Assembly (NCBI GenBank): GCA_031550755.1
Contig: JAVBOJ010000008.1
Location: 1 to 8,420 of the forward strand
From: JAVBOJ01 sp031550755
GTDB lineage: Bacteria; Bacillota; Clostridia; Oscillospirales; UBA929
Direction: 5' to 3'
Length of the DNA: 8,420 nt
Shown: positions 1-6,539 of the stretch, piece by piece
Layout: the number at the start of each line of letters is the position of its first letter
Position numbering within the stretch: the first letter of the stretch is position 1
Made by a program: the position numbers and the translations under genes
Notes under the pieces: generated by a model
Seen by the model: only the letters and a program-made list of their open reading frames with translations
Told to the model about the DNA's origin: nothing
Database searches by the model: none

Positions 1-2469
1 TCTCACAGGCAGGGCGACGGAGCCGCGCGCATCGCCGCGCTCAAGGTCACCGAAGCCGCCCGCCGGGAGGAACTCTCGGCGCTGAAGGCGTCGCTGGCCT
101 CGCTGGCCGCGTCGGAGTCCGAGCTGTCCGCGCGCGCGGAAACCCTGATCCGGGAGCTGTCCGCGCGGGATCAATCGCTGTCGGACGCCGACGGCGAGCT
201 GTCTGGATTGGAACACGCCCTCCGGGAAGCCGAGGAAACCCTCTCCTCGCTGCAAAACGTGATGCAGGGCTACGAGCTGCGCCGCGCCGCCCGCGCCAAA
301 AAGGCGGACGCCCTGCGGGAGGCGTATGCCAAAGCCCTGACCGAGCAAACTACCCTCAAGGACCGCGTCTCCTTGCTGTCCGATCTGGAGCGGGAGCATG
401 ACGGGCATTCGCGCGCCGTAGTGACGGTGCTGCGGGAGCGCGACGCTGGGCGGCTGTCCGGCCTTCACGGCACGGTGAGCGACCTTGTGCGGGTGCCCGA
501 CCGGTTTGCCGTAGCGGTGGAAATCGCGCTGGGCGCGGCGGTGCAAAACCTTGTCACCGACACCGAGGAGGACGCCAAGCGCGGCATCGAAACTCTGCGC
601 AGGATGAACGCCGGACGGGCGACCTTTTTGCCGCTGTCGGCGGTCACGGGGCGGCGGCTGGAGGAGCAGGGACTGCCGTCCATGCCGGGCTTTCTGGGCA
701 TCGCCTCGGAGCTTGTCTCCTGCGACGGAATCTATCGCGGCATTGTGGACAACCTCTTGGGGCGCACCGTGGTGGTCGAGGACATGGACGCCGCCATCGC
801 CATGGCGCGGCGGTATTCCCACCGGTTTCGCATCGTGACGCCCGACGGGCAGGTCATTTTGCCGGGCGGTGCCATGACCGGCGGCAGCGTGGGCAAGAGT
901 GTCGGCGTGTTCTCCCGCAAAAACGAGCTGGAGCGCCTAACCGCAATCCTTTCCGGCTGTGAGGAAACGCTGCGCGCCCTGTCGGCGGACAGGCAGGAGG
1001 CCGAGCGGGAGCTGTCGGCGGTGAGCTATGACTACGACGTGGCCGCCGGGGAGCGGCGGCAGGCCGAGGACGATCTGCTGTCGCTGCAGAAAGAGCTGCA
1101 GCACAAGCGAATCTGGCGTCAGGGGCTGTCCGACGCCCGCGACGCGCTGTCGCGGGAAGCGGAGACCCTGTCTTTGCGAACCTCCTCGCTGTCCTCCGAG
1201 CGTTCGGAGGCCGATATCCGGCTGGAAACCCTTGCGGCAGAGGCCGAAGCGCTGACCGTCGAAATTGCCGAGCGGCTGTCCGGTCAGGCGGGGCTGTCCT
1301 CTGAGACCTCCCGGCTGTCCGACGAGGTGTCCGCCCTGCGCGCGCAAGGCGCAGCACTGGACGCCGAAGCCGCCTCCGACCGGCAGACGCTGTCCGAATT
1401 CGAGGCGCTGCAGGAACAGCTCGGCGGAGACCGCGCGTCCAAGGCCGTGGCCATCGAGGCTTGGAGGCGCAAAAACCGGGAACTTTTGGAGACGCGGCAC
1501 GTCAAACAGGGAGAGATTTCCTCCCTATCCGACACATTGGAACAAAAACGCGCCGGCTTGAAGGCTCTCTACGAGGACATTCAGGCGTTGGAGGGCAAGC
1601 GCGTCGCGGCCGACCGCCGCGCTCGCGAGCAAAACGAGGAAAACCTGCGTCTGGAGCGCGAGCGCGCCCGGTTGGAGTCGCGCAAGGCCGTCGGCGAGAG
1701 CGAGGAGAAATCCATCATCGACCGGCTGTGGGACAATTACGGCCTGACCCGCAGCGCCGCCGCCACCCAGCGCACGACTATGGAGAGCCTGGCCAAGACA
1801 AACCGGCGCATCGCCGAACTCAAGTCGGCCATTGCGGCGCTAGGCCCGCCGAATATTGGCGCCATCGACGAGTACGACCGCGTCAGCGAACGGTACGAAT
1901 ACCTGACCACCCAGCGCGCCGACGCCGAAAACGCCCGGCAGGAGCTGCTGAGCATCATCGCGGACATCACCGACGAGATGAAAACCATCTTCTCCGAGCA
2001 TTTTGCCCTGCTGTCGGACACCTTTTCGCGCACTTTTTCGGAGATTTTCGGCGGCGGATCGGCTTGTCTGGAGCTCACCGACCCCGAGGATGTGCTGGGC
2101 TGCGGCATTGAAATCAAGGCGCAACCGCCCGGCAAAAAGCTCAAGTCGATCAGTCTGCTGTCAGGCGGAGAGAAATCGCTGACCGCCATCGCGCTGTATT
2201 TTTCCATCTTCAAGGTGCGTCCCGCGCCGTTTTGCGTGCTGGACGAGGTGGATCACGACCTAGACGACGTCAATGTCGCCCGTTTTGCCTCCTATTTGCG
2301 CAAATTGGCCGACGATATCCAGTTTGTGGTCATCACCCACCGCCGCGGCACCATGGAGCAGGCCGACACGCTGTACGGCGTCACGACGCGCGAGGAAGGC
2401 GTCTCGAAAATCCTCTCGCTGCGCCTGCGCGAGGTCGAAGCGGCGCTCAATATGAAAATGGAGGGTTGA
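1..2469 (+). CDS. smc: Chromosome segregation protein Smc (3' part; 5' end outside window)
   Basis: Smc is the ATPase of bacterial condensin. It dimerises through its hinge and, with ScpA and ScpB, compacts and segregates the chromosome. The frame is open from base 1, so the gene starts upstream; the TTG at 208 is internal. The visible 822 residues begin in the first coiled coil. The hinge lies at about 450-890, ending in a GGAMTGGS segment, and a long Glu/Arg/Leu-rich coiled coil follows to about 1830. The C-terminal head has the ALGPPNIGAIDEY segment (from about 1837), the ABC signature LSGGEKSLTAIAL (2158-2196), Walker B VLDEVD (2236-2253) and the VITHRRGTM switch (from about 2329). Bacterial Smc is near 1,190 residues, so about 370 N-terminal residues, including Walker A, are missing. 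Oddity: the usual two alanines after DEVD are His-Asp. ftsY follows after 5 bases, as in B. subtilis. Confidence 0.97.
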   Translation, partial: SHRQGDGAARIAALKVTEAARREELSALKASLASLAASESELSARAETLIRELSARDQSLSDADGELSGLEHALREAEETLSSLQNVMQGYELRRAARAKKADALREAYAKALTEQTTLKDRVSLLSDLEREHDGHSRAVVTVLRERDAGRLSGLHGTVSDLVRVPDRFAVAVEIALGAAVQNLVTDTEEDAKRGIETLRRMNAGRATFLPLSAVTGRRLEEQGLPSMPGFLGIASELVSCDGIYRGIVDNLLGRTVVVEDMDAAIAMARRYSHRFRIVTPDGQVILPGGAMTGGSVGKSVGVFSRKNELERLTAILSGCEETLRALSADRQEAERELSAVSYDYDVAAGERRQAEDDLLSLQKELQHKRIWRQGLSDARDALSREAETLSLRTSSLSSERSEADIRLETLAAEAEALTVEIAERLSGQAGLSSETSRLSDEVSALRAQGAALDAEAASDRQTLSEFEALQEQLGGDRASKAVAIEAWRRKNRELLETRHVKQGEISSLSDTLEQKRAGLKALYEDIQALEGKRVAADRRAREQNEENLRLERERARLESRKAVGESEEKSIIDRLWDNYGLTRSAAATQRTTMESLAKTNRRIAELKSAIAALGPPNIGAIDEYDRVSERYEYLTTQRADAENARQELLSIIADITDEMKTIFSEHFALLSDTFSRTFSEIFGGGSACLELTDPEDVLGCGIEIKAQPPGKKLKSISLLSGGEKSLTAIALYFSIFKVRPAPFCVLDEVDHDLDDVNVARFASYLRKLADDIQFVVITHRRGTMEQADTLYGVTTREEGVSKILSLRLREVEAALNMKMEG
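2460..2465 (+). promoter_or_regulatory. Ribosome-binding site of ftsY
   Basis: GGAGGG lies 9 bases before the ATG at 2475, inside the last codons of smc. It fixes the ftsY start and rules out the longer in-frame extension back to 2232, which lies wholly inside the Smc head. Confidence 0.75.
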
Positions 2470-2474
2470 TCCCG

Positions 2475-3380
2475 ATGGGACTTTTTGATAAGATCAAACA
2501 GGGTCTGGGCAAGACGCGCCAAGCCTTTGGCGGCGCGGTGGACAGTATTTTCGGCGGATTTTCCCGTGCCGACGATGATTTTTTTGAAAGCCTGGAGGAG
2601 GCGCTCATTCTGGCCGATCTGGGCGTGAATACCGCCATGCGGGCGGTGGAGGATCTGCGCGTCCGCTGTAAAAAAGAGGGGCTGAAAGACCGCGATTCCG
2701 TCCGCGAAGCCCTGCGGGACATACTTTCCGGCATTTTAATCGTCGGCAATTCCGAGCTTGCCATCACCACCCGCCCGTCTGTGGTGCTGGTGGTCGGCGT
2801 CAACGGCGTGGGCAAGACAACCACCATCGGAAAACTGGCGCACAACCTTGCGGCGCAAGAGAAACGCGTTCTTCTCTGCGCGGGGGATACCTTCCGCGCC
2901 GCCGCCGCCGATCAGCTCGCCATCTGGGCCGAGCGCGCCGGGGTGGAAATCGTCCGCCAGCACGAGGGCGCAGACCCTGCGGCCGTGGTGTTTGACGCGC
3001 TGGCCGCCGCCAAAGCGCGCGGGGTGGACGTGGTGCTGTGCGACACGGCCGGGCGGCTGCACAACAAGCAAAATCTGATGAACGAGCTGTCCAAAATCAG
3101 CCGAATCATCGACCGCGAAGCGCCCGGCGCCGACCGCGAAACCCTGCTGGTGCTCGATGCCACCACCGGCCAGAACGGGCTGTCGCAGGCCAAGGAATTC
3201 TCTTCTGCCGCTGAGCTTTCCGGGCTCGTGCTGACCAAGCTGGACGGCACCGCCAAGGGCGGCATCGTGGTGGCGATCGTGGACGCGCTCGGCGTCCCGG
3301 TCAAGTATATCGGCGTCGGCGAAGCCATCGACGACTTGACGCCGTTTGATCCCCGCGCCTTTGTCGAGGCAATTTTGTGA
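2475..3380 (+). CDS. ftsY: Signal recognition particle receptor FtsY
   Basis: FtsY is the SRP receptor GTPase. It docks ribosome-SRP complexes at the inner face of the membrane by forming a GTP-dependent heterodimer with Ffh, delivering nascent membrane proteins to SecYEG. The 301-residue product is a compact Gram-positive type: a short N-terminal helix (MGLFDKIKQGLGKTR) in place of the long acidic A domain of E. coli, an N-domain four-helix bundle (about 30-95), and the G domain. Visible motifs are G1 GVNGVGKTTT (108-117), GDTFRAAAADQL (137-148), G3 DTAGR (190-194), G4 TKLD (254-257), DGTAKGG (257-263) and the closing YIGVGEAIDDLTPFD (278-292). All GTPase motifs look intact. It starts 5 bases after smc and its TGA overlaps the next gene's ATG by one base (TGATG), consistent with translational coupling. 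Confidence 0.98.
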   Translation: MGLFDKIKQGLGKTRQAFGGAVDSIFGGFSRADDDFFESLEEALILADLGVNTAMRAVEDLRVRCKKEGLKDRDSVREALRDILSGILIVGNSELAITTRPSVVLVVGVNGVGKTTTIGKLAHNLAAQEKRVLLCAGDTFRAAAADQLAIWAERAGVEIVRQHEGADPAAVVFDALAAAKARGVDVVLCDTAGRLHNKQNLMNELSKISRIIDREAPGADRETLLVLDATTGQNGLSQAKEFSSAAELSGLVLTKLDGTAKGGIVVAIVDALGVPVKYIGVGEAIDDLTPFDPRAFVEAIL

Positions 3381-3958
3381 TGGAACTGATGCTGGCGACC
3401 AACAACGAAAAAAAACGCGCCGAACTGGCCGAAGTCTTGGCCCCGCTGGGCTTGACGCTCCTCCTCCCGCGCGACAGGAGCCTTGTCGTGGAGCCGGAGG
3501 AGACGGGGAAAACCTTTCTGGAGAATGCCGAGATCAAGGCGCGCTCCTGTCTGGCGGCGACGAGACTCCCTTCTCTGGCAGACGATTCAGGGCTGGAGGT
3601 CATGGCGCTCGGCGGCGCACCAGGCATCTTTTCGGCCCGCTACGGCGCGCCGGAAGCGCGCACAGACGCCGACCGCAACGCCCTTCTGCTGCAAGCACTT
3701 GAAGGCAATACTGACCGCCGCGCACGGTTTGTCTGCGCTCTTTTTTGCGTCTTTCCCGACGGCCGAACGATCACCGCCGAGGGCTTCTGCGAAGGGGAAA
3801 TCGCGCTGTCCCCCGCCGGAGCCGGCGGGTTTGGGTATGACCCGCTGTTTTATTTGCCGCAATTTTGTTGCACAATGGCGGACATTCCCAAAAATGAGAA
3901 AAACAAAATTTCGCACCGCGCCAACGCTTTCAAGATTTTTTCTCAAAAATGGGAATAG
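3380..3958 (+). CDS. rdgB: XTP/dITP pyrophosphatase (RdgB/HAM1 family)
   Basis: This family hydrolyses non-canonical purine triphosphates (dITP, ITP, XTP) to monophosphate and pyrophosphate, keeping deaminated bases out of DNA and RNA. The 192-residue product has normal length. Motifs seen: LATNNEKKRAEL at the N terminus (4-16, the substrate-binding TxNxxK element), ETGKTFLENAEIKA (41-54), the active-site segment LADDSGLEV (66-74) with LGGAPGIFSARYG (77-89), RARFVCAL (114-121), GFGYDP (150-155) and KNEKNKISHRA (171-181). I chose ATG 3380 because it overlaps the ftsY stop and has GAGG 10 bases upstream (3366-3369). A GTG at 3377 in the same frame would add one residue and cannot be excluded. 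Base composition turns AT-rich after about 3845. yhbY starts 11 bases after the stop. Confidence 0.95.
   Translation: MELMLATNNEKKRAELAEVLAPLGLTLLLPRDRSLVVEPEETGKTFLENAEIKARSCLAATRLPSLADDSGLEVMALGGAPGIFSARYGAPEARTDADRNALLLQALEGNTDRRARFVCALFCVFPDGRTITAEGFCEGEIALSPAGAGGFGYDPLFYLPQFCCTMADIPKNEKNKISHRANAFKIFSQKWE
3884..3956 (+). repeat. Interrupted inverted repeat at the rdgB/yhbY junction
   Basis: ATTCCCA (3884-3890) pairs with TGGGAAT (3950-3956), and TGAGAAAAA (3895-3903) pairs with TTTTTCTCA (3937-3945). The two helices are separated by a symmetrical AAAA/AAAA internal loop and close over 33 bases. The repeat ends on the first base of the rdgB TAG stop, immediately before the yhbY Shine-Dalgarno sequence. 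The pairing is read directly; a biological role is inference, since both arms are also coding. Confidence 0.4.
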
Positions 3959-3962
3959 GGGA
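3957..3962 (+). promoter_or_regulatory. Ribosome-binding site of yhbY
   Basis: AGGGGA overlaps the rdgB stop codon. It is 7 bases before ATG 3970 and only 4 before ATG 3967, so it favours 3970. It lies downstream of the further ATG at 3949, arguing against that start. Confidence 0.65.
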
Positions 3963-3969
3963 AATTATG

Positions 3970-4260
3970 ATGATAACAAGCAAACAACGTGCGCATCTGC
4001 GTGCTTTGGCCAACCATGAGGACACCATTTTGCACATTGGCAAGGAGGGCATCATCGACACCCTGCGCCGGCAGGCCGACGACGCCCTGACCGCCCGCGA
4101 GCTCATCAAAGCCAAGGTGCTGGAGACGGCCCCCGGCTCGGCGCGTGAAATGGGGGAAACCCTTGCCGGCCTAGTCGGCGCGGAGCTGGTGCAGGTCATC
4201 GGTGCGCGGTTCGTGCTCTACCGGGCAGACCCCAAAACGCCCCGGATTATTCTGCCATGA
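3970..4260 (+). CDS. yhbY: YhbY/YqeI family RNA-binding protein (CRM domain)
   Basis: This is a single-domain CRS1-YhbY (CRM) protein. The family binds RNA and associates with pre-50S ribosomal particles, so a role in large-subunit assembly is expected. The 96-residue product is of usual length and is all CRM domain: it opens with MITSKQRAHLRALAN like other YhbY proteins, carries the conserved GxxG loop as IGKEGI (23-28), then LTARELIKAKVLE (40-52) and ends in VQVIGARFVLYR (74-85). In-frame ATGs exist at 3949 and 3967; 3970 is preferred on family alignment and ribosome-binding-site spacing. The TGA stop overlaps the nadD start (ATGA, 4 bases), the same adjacency as yqeI-yqeJ in B. subtilis. 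Confidence 0.93.
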   Translation: MITSKQRAHLRALANHEDTILHIGKEGIIDTLRRQADDALTARELIKAKVLETAPGSAREMGETLAGLVGAELVQVIGARFVLYRADPKTPRIILP

Positions 4261-4856
4261 GCCGGGTAGGGCTGTTCGGCGGCGCGTTTAATCCACCGCA
4301 CAACGGGCATGTGGCGGCCGCGCGGCGCGCCGTTTCGGCGCTGCATCTCTCGCGCCTGATCGTCATGCCCACCGGCGTGTCGCCCCACAAGGAGCCGCCG
4401 CCCGGCTCGCCGTCGCCCTACGCGCGCCTTGCCATGACCCAGTTGGCCATGCGGGGCGTCCCGGGCGCGGAGGTGTCCGACTGGGAGATCAAAAACCCCG
4501 GGCCCAATTACACGGTCGAAACCCTGCGGCATCTGATGAGCCCGCGGACGGAACTCTTTCTCGTTGTAGGCGCGGACATGTTTTTGACCCTGCACGAATG
4601 GGTGGATCCGGCCTCCATTTTTGAAACGGCGCAGATCGCCGTGCTGGCGCGTGATGCCGATCAGGAGTCCGCCGTCGCCGCGCAGGCAAGACTATTGGAT
4701 AACGACTGGGGCGCAAGGGTTACATTGATCCCGCACACGCCGTTTGTCGTCTCCTCCACCCTTTTGCGTGAGCGTATGCGGTACGGCGAGGGGCGGGACG
4801 CCCTGCCGCCACCGGTATTTGATTTTATTCGGGAGAACCGTCTGTATGGATGCTAA
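4257..4856 (+). CDS. nadD: Nicotinate-nucleotide adenylyltransferase NadD
   Basis: NadD transfers AMP from ATP to nicotinate mononucleotide, giving deamido-NAD and pyrophosphate, the step before NAD synthetase in NAD biosynthesis; it is cytoplasmic. The 199-residue product is standard length. Nucleotidyltransferase motifs are clear: GLFGGAFNPPHNGH (5-18, the GxFxPxHxGH ATP site), the MPTGVSPHK segment (37-45), NYTVETL (84-90), VVGADMF (103-109), a Trp at 115, and VSSTLLRERM (165-174), the second ATP-binding SSTxxR motif. It starts inside the yhbY stop (ATGA) and its 3' end overlaps yqeK by 11 bases. nadD and yqeK are neighbours in many Firmicutes and are reported as fused in some mycoplasmas. 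Confidence 0.97.
   Translation: MSRVGLFGGAFNPPHNGHVAAARRAVSALHLSRLIVMPTGVSPHKEPPPGSPSPYARLAMTQLAMRGVPGAEVSDWEIKNPGPNYTVETLRHLMSPRTELFLVVGADMFLTLHEWVDPASIFETAQIAVLARDADQESAVAAQARLLDNDWGARVTLIPHTPFVVSSTLLRERMRYGEGRDALPPPVFDFIRENRLYGC
4831..4835 (+). promoter_or_regulatory. Ribosome-binding site of yqeK
   Basis: GGGAG lies 10 bases before ATG 4846 and inside nadD. It supports the 11-base nadD/yqeK overlap over the next in-frame ATG at 4879. Confidence 0.55.
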
Positions 4857-5421
4857 TGGAGACGCGCTGCGCCGGGAAATGCTGGCCAGACTTCCCGGGC
4901 GGTATTTGCACATCCTCGGCGCGGAAAAAGAGGCCGACACGTTGGCGCAGCGCTACGGCGCCGACCGTATTTTGGCGCGGCAGGCCGCCCTGCTGCACGA
5001 TGTGACAAAAAAATACACAATCATACAACAGTTGCAAACCTGCGCTAAATATGGTATAGTAATTCGTCCGGTGGATGAAAAAATTCCCAAAATCCTCCAT
5101 GCGATCACCGGTGCGGAGGTCGCGTCGCGAGAATTTGGGGCGTGCGCGGAGGTGGCCGCGGCCATTCGGGCGCACACCACCGGCTGTCCTGACATGACGA
5201 CGCTGCAAAAGGTGGTCTATCTGGCCGACATGATCGAACCGTCGCGCGCGTTTTCCGGCGTGGACAAGCTGCGCGGCGCGGCCTATCGGGATCTGGACGC
5301 AGCCCTGCTGCTTTGTTTTGACTTTGTTATCGAGCTTTGCCTGCGCCGGGGACAGGCTGTCCACCCGGATACCGTCGCGGCGCGGAATGACATTTTGTGG
5401 ATGCGAGGGGGAGCGCCATGA
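4846..5421 (+). CDS. yqeK: YqeK-type HD-domain bis(5'-nucleosyl)-tetraphosphatase (symmetrical)
   Basis: YqeK proteins are HD-domain metal-dependent hydrolases characterised as symmetrical Ap4A hydrolases that split diadenosine tetraphosphate into two ADP, so this one is expected to limit a stress-linked dinucleotide. The 191-residue product carries the full set of likely metal ligands: His22 in RYLHILG, the His51-Asp52 pair in ALLHDVTK, His85 in ILHAITG, His110 in RAHTTGCPDM, and Asp128 in VVYLADMIEP. The family segment EPSRAFSGVD follows. Start ATG 4846 gives an N terminus in line with B. subtilis YqeK; the frame stays open back to 4744 inside nadD, but GGGAG at 4831 supports 4846. The TGA overlaps the first LCP gene (ATGA). 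The middle of the gene (about 5005-5095) is markedly AT-rich and contains a promoter-like sequence. Confidence 0.93.
   Translation: MDANGDALRREMLARLPGRYLHILGAEKEADTLAQRYGADRILARQAALLHDVTKKYTIIQQLQTCAKYGIVIRPVDEKIPKILHAITGAEVASREFGACAEVAAAIRAHTTGCPDMTTLQKVVYLADMIEPSRAFSGVDKLRGAAYRDLDAALLLCFDFVIELCLRRGQAVHPDTVAARNDILWMRGGAP
5032..5060 (+). promoter_or_regulatory. Candidate internal sigma-A promoter upstream of the LCP genes
   Basis: TTGCAA (5032-5037, 4 of 6 to TTGACA) is followed by a 17-base spacer and TATAGT (5055-5060, 5 of 6 to TATAAT), with an extended -10 TGG just before it. Transcription would begin near 5067, about 350 bases before the first LCP start. It lies in an AT-rich patch inside yqeK that includes ATA codons. 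The match is seen in sequence; activity is inferred. Confidence 0.4.
5405..5413 (+). promoter_or_regulatory. Ribosome-binding site of the first LCP gene
   Basis: GAGGGGGAG lies 4 bases before ATG 5418, its AGGGGG core 6 bases before, within the last codons of yqeK. It fixes the start at 5418 rather than the in-frame GTG at 5397, which lies upstream of it. Confidence 0.75.
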
Positions 5422-6500
5422 AATTATTTGGCAGTTATAGCGGCCAAAAAGCCCTGCCGGCCAAAAAATCGGTCAGGATTATGGGTCGTGTCGTGGCTTC
5501 GCTTTTGGTCGTCGTGGTGTTTTTCGGCGTGGCCGGAGGCACCTTCCTGCTTTTGACCTGGGGCGTCGGCCCTTGGAACCACACTGTTTACACACCGCCC
5601 AGCCCAAACGACGGCGAACAGATCGACGATACGCCGCCGCCGCTGGCGGATCCTTCTCCCGTCTCATTGGAGAGCCCCGCGCCGTCTCCGTCCCCGTCGC
5701 CTATGAAGGAAAAATTTTACACCATCATCCTGGCCGGCACCGACCATGAGGGCTACAATTCGGACACCCTGATGGTGGCCGCGCTGGATCTGGAAAACGG
5801 AGAGCTGCACGTCGTCGGCATCCCGCGCGACACGCAGGTGGAATACACAGCCGGTCATGTGCGCAAAATTAATGCGGCGTGGGGCTCCGGCGGCATCGAG
5901 GAGCTCCAGCGAGAGCTGTATTCCCTCCTCGGCTTTGCGCCCGAGGCCTACGCCGTGGTGAATCTCAACGGCTTTGTCCGGCTTGTCAACGCTGTGGACG
6001 GCGTTGATTTCACCGTCCCGCGCGATATGGACTGGGATGACGACTACCAAAATCTGCACATCCATCTCCAAAAGGGCCCACAGCATCTGACCGGCGAAAA
6101 GGCCATCCAGCTCATGCGCTACCGCCAGAGCAACGACGGCACGGGATACACCGATATGCAGCGCATGGAGACCCAGCAAAAATTCCTCATGGCGGTAGCC
6201 AAAAAGACGCTCAAGCTGGGCAATGCCTTCAAGCTGCCGGAGTTTATGGACATCGCCGCCAAAAACCTGAAAACCAATCTGTCGCTGGGTGATATGCTCT
6301 GGTTCGGCGACAAGCTCATGGAGCTGGACGTGGAAAACATCCACTTTTATACCCTGCCGGGCGACCCCGAGGCGTACTATCAGAAGCAGAATTATTATCT
6401 GCTGAATGAGGAAAAATGTCTGGAGCTCATCAACCAAACCATTAATCCCTACACGGAGGATATCACCGAGGTCACGATGCCGCAAGTGCGGAGCAACTGA
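5418..6500 (+). CDS. LCP (LytR-CpsA-Psr) family cell-wall glycopolymer ligase, copy 1
   Basis: LCP proteins are membrane-anchored phosphotransferases that move teichoic acids, capsule or other glycopolymers from undecaprenyl carriers onto peptidoglycan, acting outside the membrane. The 360-residue product has a basic cytoplasmic N terminus, one membrane segment (about 24-48), a Pro/Ser-rich linker (about 60-96) and the LCP domain (about 99-260), then a C-terminal extension ending VTMPQVR. Motifs: SDTLMVAALD (115-124), IPRDT (135-139), RKINAAWG (149-156), HLTGEKAIQLMRYR (223-236) and DMQRMETQQKFL (246-257). Oddities: the usual R-x-x-R-Q ends R-M-E-T-Q here, and the conserved GG of the VDAxGGVD motif is DG (194-195). 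It starts within the yqeK stop (ATGA). The substrate polymer cannot be told from sequence. Confidence 0.93.
   Translation: MKLFGSYSGQKALPAKKSVRIMGRVVASLLVVVVFFGVAGGTFLLLTWGVGPWNHTVYTPPSPNDGEQIDDTPPPLADPSPVSLESPAPSPSPSPMKEKFYTIILAGTDHEGYNSDTLMVAALDLENGELHVVGIPRDTQVEYTAGHVRKINAAWGSGGIEELQRELYSLLGFAPEAYAVVNLNGFVRLVNAVDGVDFTVPRDMDWDDDYQNLHIHLQKGPQHLTGEKAIQLMRYRQSNDGTGYTDMQRMETQQKFLMAVAKKTLKLGNAFKLPEFMDIAAKNLKTNLSLGDMLWFGDKLMELDVENIHFYTLPGDPEAYYQKQNYYLLNEEKCLELINQTINPYTEDITEVTMPQVRSN
6345..6365 (+). repeat. Direct repeat, copy 1 (within LCP pair)
   Basis: Twenty-one bases, identical to 7410-7430, encoding the shared FYTLPGD segment of the two LCP proteins. It is the longest exact match I noticed between the copies. 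Recombination between the two would delete 1,065 bases and join the genes in frame. Confidence 0.7.
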
Positions 6501-6539
6501 TTCTACATACCCGGAAACAAAAAAGATAGGTAACGTATT

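Noticed and set aside
208..210. TTG as the start of smc
   Set aside because: The frame is open and coiled-coil-like from base 1, and the hinge begins only about 80 codons later, so the true start is well upstream.
937..1500. Open frame of 187 codons on the - strand and a nearby 167-codon frame, antisense to the Smc coiled coil
   Set aside because: Arg/Pro/Ala-rich shadow translations typical of GC-rich codon usage; the + strand Smc frame is unambiguous.
1461..2111. Second + strand frame of 216 codons inside smc
   Set aside because: Shadow frame rich in Arg and Gly with no recognisable domain; overlaps the conserved Smc head region.
2232..2474. N-terminal extension of FtsY by 81 codons
   Set aside because: It lies inside the Smc head coding sequence, is Arg-rich, and ATG 2475 has a good ribosome-binding site and a typical FtsY N terminus.
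3936..3953. Rho-independent terminator at the end of rdgB
   Set aside because: The T run precedes the G-rich segment, the stem is A/T-rich with no T tail after it, and yhbY begins at once with its own ribosome-binding site.
5664..6485. Long open frame of 273 codons on the - strand, antisense to the first LCP gene
   Set aside because: It fully mirrors a clear LCP gene, its translation resembles no family I know, and GC-rich third positions readily give such antisense frames.
6501..6539. Promoter in the gap between the two LCP genes
   Set aside because: TATTAT overlaps the ATG of copy 2 but no acceptable -35 lies about 17 bases upstream; the gap only holds a weak ribosome-binding site.
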